NCBI RefSeq assembly: GCF_900188175.1
Contig: NZ_FZOQ01000003.1
Span: 62,001 to 126,000, forward strand
Length of the DNA: 64,000 nt
DNA from: Pontibacter ummariensis
GTDB lineage: Bacteria; Bacteroidota; Bacteroidia; Cytophagales; Hymenobacteraceae
Direction of reading: 5' to 3'
Part shown: one piece after another, positions 1-7,745 of the stretch
How the letters are laid out: the number at the start of each line of letters is the position of its first letter
How positions within the stretch are numbered: position 1 is the stretch's first letter
Program-made: the position numbers and the translations under genes
The notes under the pieces: model-generated
The model's database searches: none
What the model was told of the DNA's origin: nothing
The model's input: only the letters and a program-made list of their open reading frames with translations

Positions 1-587
1 ATGCCTACGAGTTCAGTCCGTGTGCGCTCCAGCACTTCTACCACGATCCCTTCGGCACGGCCTCCGCGCACGGTTGGCAGCACTTCTACCTTCACCAAGT
101 CGCCGTCCATGGCATAATTCAGGTGCTCCCGAAATACACGCACGTCCTCCTCTGTTTCTTCCGACACAATGTAAGCGTACTTGCTGTTAGCTAAGTCCAC
201 ACGACCCGTGATAATGTTCACGCGCAGGTTCAGCATGTATTTGTCACTGTCAACCGATAACAGCTTGTTCTCACGCACCAGGTCCTTTAGAATATCCGTC
301 ACTGTTTCGCGGCCTTTTTTATCCACTATCCCCAAACGGCGGTAGATCTGCCGCATCGTAAAGACAGTGTCCGGGCTATCGGAGAAAGATTCCAGTACAA
401 TGGTTTTCGCTGACTTACGCTCCCGTTCGCGGGACCTTTCTTTTCTGGAGGATGACTCTCTTCTGGATGAGGACTCGCCCCTTGTAGATGAACTTCTTTT
501 AGAAGAAGAGCTTCCTCTGCGGGAACCGCTTCTTTCGCTACGGCCCTCTTTGTCCTGACCGCTCTTGTTGTTGTTTTTGCTTCTCAT
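1..587 (-). CDS. rnr: Ribonuclease R, N-terminal part (cut by window edge)
   Basis: This is the 5' part of a 3'-5' exoribonuclease of the RNase II/R family, which degrades structured RNA and helps in mRNA and rRNA turnover in the cytoplasm. I translated it directly: about 195 codons are present and the frame stays open to position 1. Residues 2-60 form a Ser/Arg/Lys-rich basic tail, followed by an RNase R winged-helix domain (about 61-125, with FTMRQIYRRLG) and the start of the first cold-shock/OB domain ending in RTELVG, a characteristic RNase R stretch. The ATG at 587 is the first start in the frame, with GGAG 12 nt upstream. The catalytic RNB domain lies outside the window. The basic N-terminal tail is low-complexity and probably binds RNA. 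The family assignment is firm; the full length cannot be judged. Confidence 0.88.
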   Translation of the reverse strand, partial: MRSKNNNKSGQDKEGRSERSGSRRGSSSSKRSSSTRGESSSRRESSSRKERSRERERKSAKTIVLESFSDSPDTVFTMRQIYRRLGIVDKKGRETVTDILKDLVRENKLLSVDSDKYMLNLRVNIITGRVDLANSKYAYIVSEETEEDVRVFREHLNYAMDGDLVKVEVLPTVRGGRAEGIVVEVLERTRTELVG

Positions 588-813
588 GTATGATTGGTAT
601 CTCCGTAGTGAGCCACTAATAGGTAAGCTCTACTTAAATTCCTTAACCTTATTGTTTAGATACTATACGCCTACGAGAGTGGCTTAGGTTAAGGGAAGAG
701 AGAATTTGAGGTGAATTTATATAGAAAAAGCTATATACTAACTATAAAGCCCTTGATTTCTAGTGTTGTCGGAAGAGGACATGCTAAAAGTATACTACGC
801 TGCATTTCCTCTA

Positions 814-2700
814 CTAGCGCATGACACCTGCCTTTATTGCCTCCCGCTTTTCCTGTGCTGCGATAATATCTCCGGGCTCCCCTTTAGGGATAGCATCGAT
901 AAGGGCTTTGGTGTAGTCCTGCTGCGGATTCAAAAAGAGCTGCTCTGGCGTACCGCTCTCTACCACCTTGCCTTTATGCATGACCAGGATGCGGTCCGAA
1001 AGGTACTTGGCAACGGAGAGATCGTGGGTAATGAAGAGGAAGCTTATCCCTAGCTCATGTTTCAACTGATTCAGCAGGTTTAGAATCTGAGCTTGTACGG
1101 ACACATCCAGAGCAGACACGGCTTCGTCACAAATGATACACTTGGGTTGCAAGGCAAGCGCCCGTGCAATACAAACACGTTGCCGCTGCCCTCCGGAAAA
1201 CTCGTGTGGATAACGCTCAAAGTGCTCTGGCAAAAGACCTACTTTATCAAGCAGTTGCAAGGCTTTTGCACGTCGTTCCCTATCGTTTTTGTAAAGCTTA
1301 TGCACACGCATCGGCTCCATAATGGCCTCCCCTACAGGGTACATAGGGTTAAGAGAAGCATAGGGATCCTGGAAGACCATCTGGAAATCGTGGCGGCTTT
1401 TGCGCAACTCCTCTGCAGAGAGGCTGACCAGGTCCCTGCCCTGGAAGATAACATGCCCCGCTGTTGGCTCTATCAGTCGCAATAAGGCGCGCCCCAGCGT
1501 TGTTTTTCCGCAGCCGGATTCCCCAACCAATCCTAAGGTTTCGCCGGCGTGCACCTCAAAGCTAACGCCGTCCACCGCTCTTACATGATCAACCGTGCGG
1601 GAAAAGAACCCTTTCCTGATCGGAAAATACACTTTCAGGTTTTCGACTTGCAGCAAGGGAGGCTTTTGTTTGTTCTCCTGCTCTCGCTTCGTTTGGGTAA
1701 CAGTCCATGAAGACTCATTGACCACATCCGTAAAGGATGACTGGTGTGCCTGCTCCTTCTTTTCAAATATATTTCCGAACACATCCTCCTGCAAAAAATC
1801 AGAAACGGTAGGAAGGACTATCTGGTAATTAGCTGAAAGCTTAGGTCGGCAGGCTAAAAGCCCTTTGGTATACGGGTGTTGTGGACTGGTGAAGACATCC
1901 AATACCCTGCCTTGTTCCACCAGTCTGCCCTTGTACATCACCAGCACCCTATCGGCTATCTCGGCAACCACGCCTAGATCGTGCGTGATAAACAGCACCG
2001 CACTGTTTTCCTTCACGCGCAACTCGTCGATCAGTTCCAGTATACGCGCCTGCACAGTTACATCCAGTGAGGAAGTAGGCTCATCGGCAATAAGCAAAGC
2101 GGGCTTGCAGGCCATGGCCATGGCTAACATCACACGCTGTTGCTGCCCTCCCGAAATCTCATGTGGATAAGCCTCAAACAATTTCTCTGGCTTCGGCAAC
2201 CTGACCCGCTCAAAAAGATGCACTACGCGTTCCCTAGCCTCTTTTTTTGAGATACCCGCATGGAGCAGCAGCACTTCGGCCACCTGTTTTCCACAGGTGT
2301 AGACCGGGTTTAACGATGTTCCCGGTTCCTGAAAGACCATGCTAATCTCGTTGCCTCTCACCTGCTGTAGCTGCTTTTCCGGTAGCTGTAACAGGTCTAC
2401 CTCTCCTAACTGCTTCGATTGGAAAATGGCCTTTCCTCCTGCTATATGCCCCGGCTTATCCAGTAGCCGCATGAGTGAAAGCGAGGTAACTGATTTTCCG
2501 GAACCCGACTCTCCTACCAAAGCAACGGTCTCACCTGGGTACACTTCAAACGACACCTTATCCACGGCTTTTACCGAACCGTGATTCGTGCTGAAAAGGG
2601 CTTCTAAATTCTTTACTTGCAGGATGGGCGTAGGTGTGGACAAGGGAGAAAGAGTATCATTGCCTTTTGTAAAAGTAAAGCTTTTTGAGACACAGGGCAT
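814..2700 (-). CDS. ABC transporter ATP-binding protein with two ATPase domains (Opp/Dpp/YejF type)
   Basis: This 628-residue cytoplasmic subunit carries two complete ABC ATPase domains, as in YejF or a DppD-DppF fusion, and would power uptake of oligopeptides or similar solutes. Domain 1 (about 25-280) has Walker A GESGSGKS, signature ISGGQQQR and Walker B LLIADEP. Domain 2 (about 345-600) has GESGCGKTT, FSGGQRQR and CIICDEA, and each half is followed by the oligopeptide-type C-terminal extension (HPYTKGLL and QDYTKALI). The second Walker B ends DEA rather than DEP, which is common in DppF-like domains. No permease or binding-protein gene is adjacent, so the substrate is unknown. The annotated start gives a 17-residue tail without homology; a later non-ATG start is possible because no other Met precedes domain 1. 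A hairpin lies in its leader at 2755-2789. Confidence 0.9.
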   Translation of the reverse strand: MPCVSKSFTFTKGNDTLSPLSTPTPILQVKNLEALFSTNHGSVKAVDKVSFEVYPGETVALVGESGSGKSVTSLSLMRLLDKPGHIAGGKAIFQSKQLGEVDLLQLPEKQLQQVRGNEISMVFQEPGTSLNPVYTCGKQVAEVLLLHAGISKKEARERVVHLFERVRLPKPEKLFEAYPHEISGGQQQRVMLAMAMACKPALLIADEPTSSLDVTVQARILELIDELRVKENSAVLFITHDLGVVAEIADRVLVMYKGRLVEQGRVLDVFTSPQHPYTKGLLACRPKLSANYQIVLPTVSDFLQEDVFGNIFEKKEQAHQSSFTDVVNESSWTVTQTKREQENKQKPPLLQVENLKVYFPIRKGFFSRTVDHVRAVDGVSFEVHAGETLGLVGESGCGKTTLGRALLRLIEPTAGHVIFQGRDLVSLSAEELRKSRHDFQMVFQDPYASLNPMYPVGEAIMEPMRVHKLYKNDRERRAKALQLLDKVGLLPEHFERYPHEFSGGQRQRVCIARALALQPKCIICDEAVSALDVSVQAQILNLLNQLKHELGISFLFITHDLSVAKYLSDRILVMHKGKVVESGTPEQLFLNPQQDYTKALIDAIPKGEPGDIIAAQEKREAIKAGVMR

Positions 2701-2754
2701 CAGAAAAAGCGTAAAGCTCTTGTTTCAGTAACAGATAAGGCTCCTTCACGTTAA

Positions 2755-2789
2755 AGCTCTTCTTTTACTTGATAAGCCAAAGAAGAGCT
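2755..2789. other. Hairpin in the divergent intergenic region
   Basis: AGCTCTTCTTT (2755-2765) is a perfect inverted repeat of AAAGAAGAGCT (2779-2789) with a 13-nt loop. It lies between the divergent ABC ATPase and HAD genes, in the presumed leader of the ABC gene. There is no T-run, so it is not a usual terminator; an operator or leader structure is possible. Role unknown. Confidence 0.4.
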
Positions 2790-2829
2790 ACTAAATTAAA
2801 GACTATATTTCGCTTATAAGCTAAACTGT

Positions 2830-3435
2830 ATGATTAAGACTATCATCTTCGACCTCGGCGCTGTGCTGATCGACTGGAACCCGCATTACCTGTACCGAAA
2901 GATTTTTGACAAAGAAGAAGAGATGCTACACTTCCTGACGAATATCTGTACACCGGACTGGAATGAAGAGCAGGATGCGGGACGCCCGCTACAGGAAGCA
3001 ACCGATATGCTGGTAGCACAATATCCGGAGCATGAGGAGAGCATTCGTGCTTTCTATGGCCGCTGGGACGAGATGCTTGGAGGCGCTATCGAGGGGACCG
3101 TAGATATTTTCCGCGAGTTAAAGGAAAGCGGTAAGTACAACCTCTATGCACTTACCAACTGGTCGGCAGAGACTTTCCCGATAGCGCAGGAACGGTACGA
3201 GTTTTTAAACTGGTTTGACGGTATTGTGGTGTCAGGCACCGAGAAAGACAGGAAGCCATTTGATACCTTTTACCACACCTTGCTGGAAAGGTATGAGGTG
3301 CATCCATCAGAAGCGCTGTTCATTGATGACAACCTTCGGAACGTAAAGGCAGCAGAAAAACTAGGTATTGCCTCTATTCACTTTACTTCGCCGAAAGAAC
3401 TAAGAGCGGCTTTAAAAGAGAAGGACGTTTTATAA
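2830..3435 (+). CDS. HAD-superfamily phosphatase (YihX-like)
   Basis: This is a 201-residue haloacid-dehalogenase-type hydrolase, probably a cytoplasmic sugar-phosphate phosphatase like YihX (alpha-glucose-1-phosphatase). Motif I is FDLGAVLIDWNP, which includes the nucleophile Asp at residue 8 or so. Motif II is LTNWS at about 112, the motif III Lys is in TEKDRKPFD, and motif IV is LFIDDN at about 175. The DLG...LIDW form of motif I and the helical cap fit the YihX group better than phosphoglycolate phosphatases. It is transcribed alone, divergent from the ABC gene, and ends before a long symmetric terminator shared with lspA. The substrate is inferred from family only. Confidence 0.85.
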   Translation: MIKTIIFDLGAVLIDWNPHYLYRKIFDKEEEMLHFLTNICTPDWNEEQDAGRPLQEATDMLVAQYPEHEESIRAFYGRWDEMLGGAIEGTVDIFRELKESGKYNLYALTNWSAETFPIAQERYEFLNWFDGIVVSGTEKDRKPFDTFYHTLLERYEVHPSEALFIDDNLRNVKAAEKLGIASIHFTSPKELRAALKEKDVL

Positions 3436-3484
3436 CAGGTTACTCACAGCATGCTCCTATGAGTAGCTGAAGCTGACTTATAGT

Positions 3485-3557
3485 GCAAGCATCCACTTGT
3501 GCTGCTGCTTTCTTTATGTAGCACTGCTGAGCTAGCATGGCACAAGCAGACGCTTGC
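3485..3557. repeat. Interrupted palindromic intergenic element
   Basis: Two 18-nt arms, 3485-3502 and 3540-3557, are inverted copies with 15 of 18 positions matching. The outer GCAAGC/GCTTGC and inner CTTGTGC/GCACAAG blocks are perfect, and the three mismatches are all transitions in the central 5 nt. The spacer is 37 nt. It sits after the HAD gene and before the terminator at 3598. It resembles a REP-type intergenic repeat, but only one copy is seen here. Confidence 0.4.
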
Positions 3558-3597
3558 GGTACCTTCGGACACCACGAGGTCTTTTGCATGACCTATA

Positions 3598-3639
3598 AAA
3601 CAGCAGGGGCTGCCTTAGTTAAGGCAGCCCCTGCTGTTT
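3598..3639. terminator. Bidirectional terminator between HAD gene and lspA
   Basis: A perfect 20-bp inverted repeat (3598-3617 and 3620-3639) separated by GT, with a GC-rich core and AAA/TTT ends. It serves the convergent HAD gene (+) and lspA (-). Confidence 0.85.
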
Positions 3640-3655
3640 GTACACTGTTCATACT

Positions 3656-4282
3656 TTACAAGCCTTGCTCTTTTTCCATCATAGACTTATGTTCCGGTTC
3701 AGCAGGATGCTCTCCGAAAAAGCGTTTCTGATTAAACAGGATTAGTACCACCCCCACAAAAATTGCTGAGTCTGCCACATTGAAGATAGGCCACAAAGAC
3801 AGAGGCCTCCCCCCCATAAGCGGTACCCAGTGCGGAACGATGCCTTCCCAAATGTCTACATAAAACATGTCTACTACCTGCCCATGAAACCAGGGGGTAA
3901 CAGCACCATAGGGCGCATTATCAAACCAGACACCATAAAAGGTACTATCAATCAGGTTACCGATCGCACCGCCCAAAATGAGGGCAATACACCAGATCAA
4001 ACCTTTGGGCGCATGGTGCTTTACGAGGTAGTACAGGTAATAGCCGATGCCGAACATGGCCACCAGACGGAAGAGGGTCAGGATAAGCTTACCGTAATCA
4101 GAACCCAGCTCCACGCCAAAGGCCATCCCCGGGTTTAAGGTATAATGCAGCTTCAGCCAGTCCCCGATCAAGGGTATCTCACCGGGCAAGCCCATTTCCA
4201 TGTTGTAGTGCACAATCAGCTTCACCGCCTGGTCCAAGAGGATAACAGCAAGTGCAGCCAGATAATATTTCCAGTATTTCAT
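3656..4282 (-). CDS. lspA: Lipoprotein signal peptidase (signal peptidase II)
   Basis: This 208-residue inner-membrane aspartyl protease cuts the signal peptide from prolipoproteins after diacylglyceryl transfer. Visible motifs are LDQAVK in TM1, LNPGMAFG after it, GGAIGNLIDS, and FNVADSAI with the second catalytic Asp; the first catalytic Asp is in LIDS. Four membrane segments are evident. The stretch between GGAIGNLID and FNVAD is longer than in E. coli and carries WFHGQVVDMFY, an insert usual in Bacteroidota LspA. The C-terminus adds a hydrophilic tail. It follows ileS on the same strand by about 110 nt with a hairpin between them, so co-transcription is only partial at best; ileS-lspA adjacency is common in bacteria. 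Several predicted lipoproteins in this window are its likely substrates. Confidence 0.95.
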   Translation of the reverse strand: MKYWKYYLAALAVILLDQAVKLIVHYNMEMGLPGEIPLIGDWLKLHYTLNPGMAFGVELGSDYGKLILTLFRLVAMFGIGYYLYYLVKHHAPKGLIWCIALILGGAIGNLIDSTFYGVWFDNAPYGAVTPWFHGQVVDMFYVDIWEGIVPHWVPLMGGRPLSLWPIFNVADSAIFVGVVLILFNQKRFFGEHPAEPEHKSMMEKEQGL

Positions 4283-4351
4283 ATTAGTGCGTTAGGCAGA
4301 CGGCGCTGAAAAAGTGAAGATTACCGCTGCAATGTACTCTATTAAGTATAA

Positions 4352-4386
4352 AAGCCGCAGGAGAGCCATTTGGTTTCCTGCGGCTT
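4352..4386 (-). terminator. Hairpin after ileS
   Basis: AAGCCGCAGGA (4352-4362) pairs with TCCTGCGGCTT (4376-4386), an 11-bp perfect stem just past the ileS stop. Only a short T-run follows on the minus strand, so it may attenuate rather than fully stop transcription into lspA. Confidence 0.65.
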
Positions 4387-4391
4387 CTAAA

Positions 4392-7300
4392 TTAAACAGT
4401 GGTGTTCTCCTGTATCTGAATACGAATGTACACCTGGTATTCATCTATGTCCAGCAGCGTCGCGTCCTGCAACTGCTCTACCAGGTCCAGGTTCAGGGCC
4501 TGCGTTTCGGCGCAGATATAAGAACGGTAATTCTCCACGGCGGCATTTACCTCTGGGGCAGACAGCTGCATGTAGATGTGGATTTTATCCTGCACCTCCA
4601 GGTTGCTGTCCTTACGCAGGTTCTGGATACGGTTTACCAGGTCACGGGCAATACCCTCCTGCTTCAGCTCCTCAGTAATGGTAATGTCCAGGGCCACAGT
4701 AAGCCTGCCTTCGCTGGCTACCAACCAGCCTGGGATATCCTCGGAGGAAATCTCCACATCGTCTGGGGTCAGCAAGGCTGTTTCCTCGTCGTTCAGTTGA
4801 ATCTCAAAGCCCCCCTCGCGCTCCAGCTGGGCAATGTCGTTCTGGTCCATGCGCTGTACGGCGGCTGCCACCAGCTTCATCTTCGGACCATACACCTGCC
4901 CCAGCTTCTTGAAGTTCGGCTTGATCTTCTTCACTAAGATACCGGATGTATCGTCTATGTACTCGATGGCCTTCACGTTCACCTCGCTCAGGATCAGGTC
5001 GGCTACCGCCTCAATCTGCTGCTTCATCTTCTCATTCAGCACCGGGATCAGGATACGCTGCAGTGGCTGGCGCACTTTGATCATTTCCTTCTTGCGCAGC
5101 GAGTGCACCAGCGAGGAAACCGTCTGTGCCAGGTTCATGCGCTCTTCCAGGTCCTTATCAACGGCCTTCGGATCTACTTTCGGATAGTAGGCCAGGTGTA
5201 CTGACTCTTCCTGGTGTTTCCGGCTTACGCTGTTCAGGTCGCGGTACAGCTGCTCAGTATAGAACGGCGCGATAGGAGCCGCCAGCTTTGCGATCGTTTC
5301 TAAACAAGTGTACAGGGTCTGGTAAGCGGCTACCTTGTCCATGTTGTACTCACCTTTCCAGAAACGCTTACGGTTCAGGCGCACGTACCAGTTACTCAGG
5401 TCATCCACCACGAAGTCCTGGATGGCACGAGCCGCACGGGTAGGATCATAATCCTCGTAGTGGCTGTCTACGTCCTGCACCAGGGTGTTCAGCTTAGAGA
5501 TGATCCAGCGGTCAGACTCGGTACGCTGCGCCAGCGGTACGTCGGCCTCGGCATACGTAAAGTTATCGAGGTTGGCGTACAGGGCGAAGAACGAGTACGT
5601 GTTCTGCAATGTGCCGAAGAAACGACGCTGTGTTTCCACCACCCCATCCGGGTTAAACTTCAGGTTATCCCATGGCGGCGCATTGGCGATCATGTACCAA
5701 CGCACGGCATCCGGGCCATAGGTGTTGATCATGTCGAACGGATCGATGGCATTGCCGAGGCGCTTGCTCATCTTGTTACCGTTCTTGTCCAGCACCAGCC
5801 CGTTGGCGATCACGTTCTTGTAGGCTACGCTGTCCTCCAGCATTACCGCCAGGGCGTGCAGCGTAAAGAACCAACCGCGTGTCTGGTCTACCCCCTCAGC
5901 GATAAAGTCGGCCGGGAAGTTTTTCTCGAACTGCTCCTCGTTCTCCAGTGGATAATGCCATTGTGCATAAGGCATGGCACCTGAGTCGAACCACACGTCG
6001 ATCAGGTCTGTCTCTCTGTACATTGGCCTGCCGGAATCGCTCACCAGCACGATGTTGTCCACATAGGGGCGGTGCAGGTCGTTTATCTCTACAGAGGCAT
6101 CCATAAAGCCTTTTTCCACGGCGCGGTCTATCTGCTCGCTTAGCTCTACAATAGAGCCAATGCAACGCTCTTCCTCGCCGTCCTCTGTTCTCCAGATCGG
6201 CAGTGGTGTACCCCAGTAGCGCGAGCGCGACAAGTTCCAGTCCACCAGGTTCTCCAGCCAGTTTCCAAAACGGCCTGTACCCGTAGATTCCGGTTTCCAG
6301 TTGATGGTCTTGTTCAGCTCGATCAGCCTGTCTTTAACGGCAGTAGTTTTGATGAACCAGCTGTCCAGTGGGTAGTACAGTACGGGCTTGTCCGTTCTCC
6401 AGCAGTGTGGATAGGTGTGCTCGTACTTCTCTACTTTAAAGGCTTTGCCCTCTTCTTTCAGTTTAATGGCGATCTTTACGTCCGTTGGCTTGTAGTCCAC
6501 GCCATTCTCGTCCTCCCCAGTGTAGTTCTTCACGTACATGCCGGCGAAGTCAGTGATCTCCTGTACAAAACGGCCTTGCTTATCCACGATCGGGCCTGGC
6601 TTGCCGTTCTCATCCATCACCAGCAGGGCTGGGATGTCATTCTGGGCAGCTACTCTGGCGTCATCGGCACCAAAGGTTGGGGAGATGTGTACGATACCGG
6701 TACCATCCTCTGTCGTTACAAAGTCACCCAGTACCACGCGGAAGGCAGGTTTCTCCGGCTGCACGTAAGGCAATAACTGGTGGTACTCTACACCCTCCAG
6801 GTCTTTGCCCACGAACTCCTCTACAACTTTATATGGGATGAGCTTATCGCCCGGCTTGTAATCCTCCAACGCCAGGTCAGCAGCCTTCGGATTAAAGTAA
6901 CGGCTAACCAGGTCTTTTCCTAAGATAACCGAGATCGGCTCGTGCGTGTAGGGGTTATAGGTTTTTACCTTCACATACTTAATGCCTTTGCCAACAGCTA
7001 GTGCTGTGTTAGCAGGCAAAGTCCACGGGGTTGTCGTCCAGGCCAGAAAGTACACGTTCTCCTCCTCGTTCTCGAACAGGAACATGTCGCGGGTGATCTT
7101 CTTCACCTGGAACTGGGCCACAATCGTGGTGTCCTTTACCATTTTGTAGCAACCCGGCTGGTTCAGCTCATGTGAGCTCAGGCCCGTACCGGCAGCCGGT
7201 GAGTAAGGCTGGATGGTGTAGCCCTTATACAGGTAACCTTTGTCATACAGGCGCTTGAGCAGGGCCCAGCAAGACTCGATGTACTCGTTCTCGAAGGTAA

Positions 7301-7745
7301 TGTAAGGGTTGTTCAGGTCTACCCAGTACCCCATCTGCTCGGTCAGGCTGTCCCACTGGTTTTTGAAACGCATCACCGTTTCGCGACAGCGCTGGTTATA
7401 CTCCTCTACCGAAATCGTTTTACCGATATCCTCTTTTGTGATACCCAGTTCTTTCTCTACCTGCAACTCTATTGGCAGGCCATGGGTGTCCCAGCCGCCC
7501 TTGCGGTTTACCTGAAAACCTTTCAGGGTCTTATAGCGGCAAAAGATGTCTTTTACAGCACGGGCCATCACATGGTGAATGCCCGGTTTCCCATTAGCAG
7601 AAGGCGGCCCTTCGAAAAACACAAAGTTTTCGTTCCCCTCGCGGGTAGCCACCGATTTCTCGAAGATGTTGTTCTGCTTCCAGAACGCCAGTACATCCTC
7701 GCCTACTTTGGCGTAGTTCAGATTTTTATACTCGTTGTACTTCAC
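4392..7745 (-). CDS. ileS: Isoleucine--tRNA ligase
   Basis: This 1117-residue class I aminoacyl-tRNA synthetase charges tRNA-Ile with isoleucine in the cytoplasm. The HIGH-type motif is in PPSANGKPGIHHVMAR at residues 47-62, and the KMSKR loop is in KNGNKMSKRLGN in the central part. Between them lies the large CP1 editing domain (with TTTPWTLPANTA). The C-terminal part holds the anticodon-binding helices and an extended tail. Length and motif form fit the long IleRS type found in Bacteroidota. Its start overlaps the 3' end of the upstream exporter gene by 20 nt, which suggests translational coupling. The start MKYNEYKNLNYAKVGEDVL agrees with family N-termini. Not a candidate for mis-call. Confidence 0.97.
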   Translation of the reverse strand: MKYNEYKNLNYAKVGEDVLAFWKQNNIFEKSVATREGNENFVFFEGPPSANGKPGIHHVMARAVKDIFCRYKTLKGFQVNRKGGWDTHGLPIELQVEKELGITKEDIGKTISVEEYNQRCRETVMRFKNQWDSLTEQMGYWVDLNNPYITFENEYIESCWALLKRLYDKGYLYKGYTIQPYSPAAGTGLSSHELNQPGCYKMVKDTTIVAQFQVKKITRDMFLFENEEENVYFLAWTTTPWTLPANTALAVGKGIKYVKVKTYNPYTHEPISVILGKDLVSRYFNPKAADLALEDYKPGDKLIPYKVVEEFVGKDLEGVEYHQLLPYVQPEKPAFRVVLGDFVTTEDGTGIVHISPTFGADDARVAAQNDIPALLVMDENGKPGPIVDKQGRFVQEITDFAGMYVKNYTGEDENGVDYKPTDVKIAIKLKEEGKAFKVEKYEHTYPHCWRTDKPVLYYPLDSWFIKTTAVKDRLIELNKTINWKPESTGTGRFGNWLENLVDWNLSRSRYWGTPLPIWRTEDGEEERCIGSIVELSEQIDRAVEKGFMDASVEINDLHRPYVDNIVLVSDSGRPMYRETDLIDVWFDSGAMPYAQWHYPLENEEQFEKNFPADFIAEGVDQTRGWFFTLHALAVMLEDSVAYKNVIANGLVLDKNGNKMSKRLGNAIDPFDMINTYGPDAVRWYMIANAPPWDNLKFNPDGVVETQRRFFGTLQNTYSFFALYANLDNFTYAEADVPLAQRTESDRWIISKLNTLVQDVDSHYEDYDPTRAARAIQDFVVDDLSNWYVRLNRKRFWKGEYNMDKVAAYQTLYTCLETIAKLAAPIAPFYTEQLYRDLNSVSRKHQEESVHLAYYPKVDPKAVDKDLEERMNLAQTVSSLVHSLRKKEMIKVRQPLQRILIPVLNEKMKQQIEAVADLILSEVNVKAIEYIDDTSGILVKKIKPNFKKLGQVYGPKMKLVAAAVQRMDQNDIAQLEREGGFEIQLNDEETALLTPDDVEISSEDIPGWLVASEGRLTVALDITITEELKQEGIARDLVNRIQNLRKDSNLEVQDKIHIYMQLSAPEVNAAVENYRSYICAETQALNLDLVEQLQDATLLDIDEYQVYIRIQIQENTTV

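Noticed and set aside
1205..2170. Perfect DnaA boxes TGTGGATAA at 1205 and 2162
   Set aside because: Both lie in the same conserved codons of the two ABC domains (the YPHE region) and are far from the other boxes; explained by coding constraint.
4392..7745. Plus-strand frames of 60-200 codons opposite ileS
   Set aside because: They are antisense shadows of a firmly identified gene; no homology was seen in their translations.
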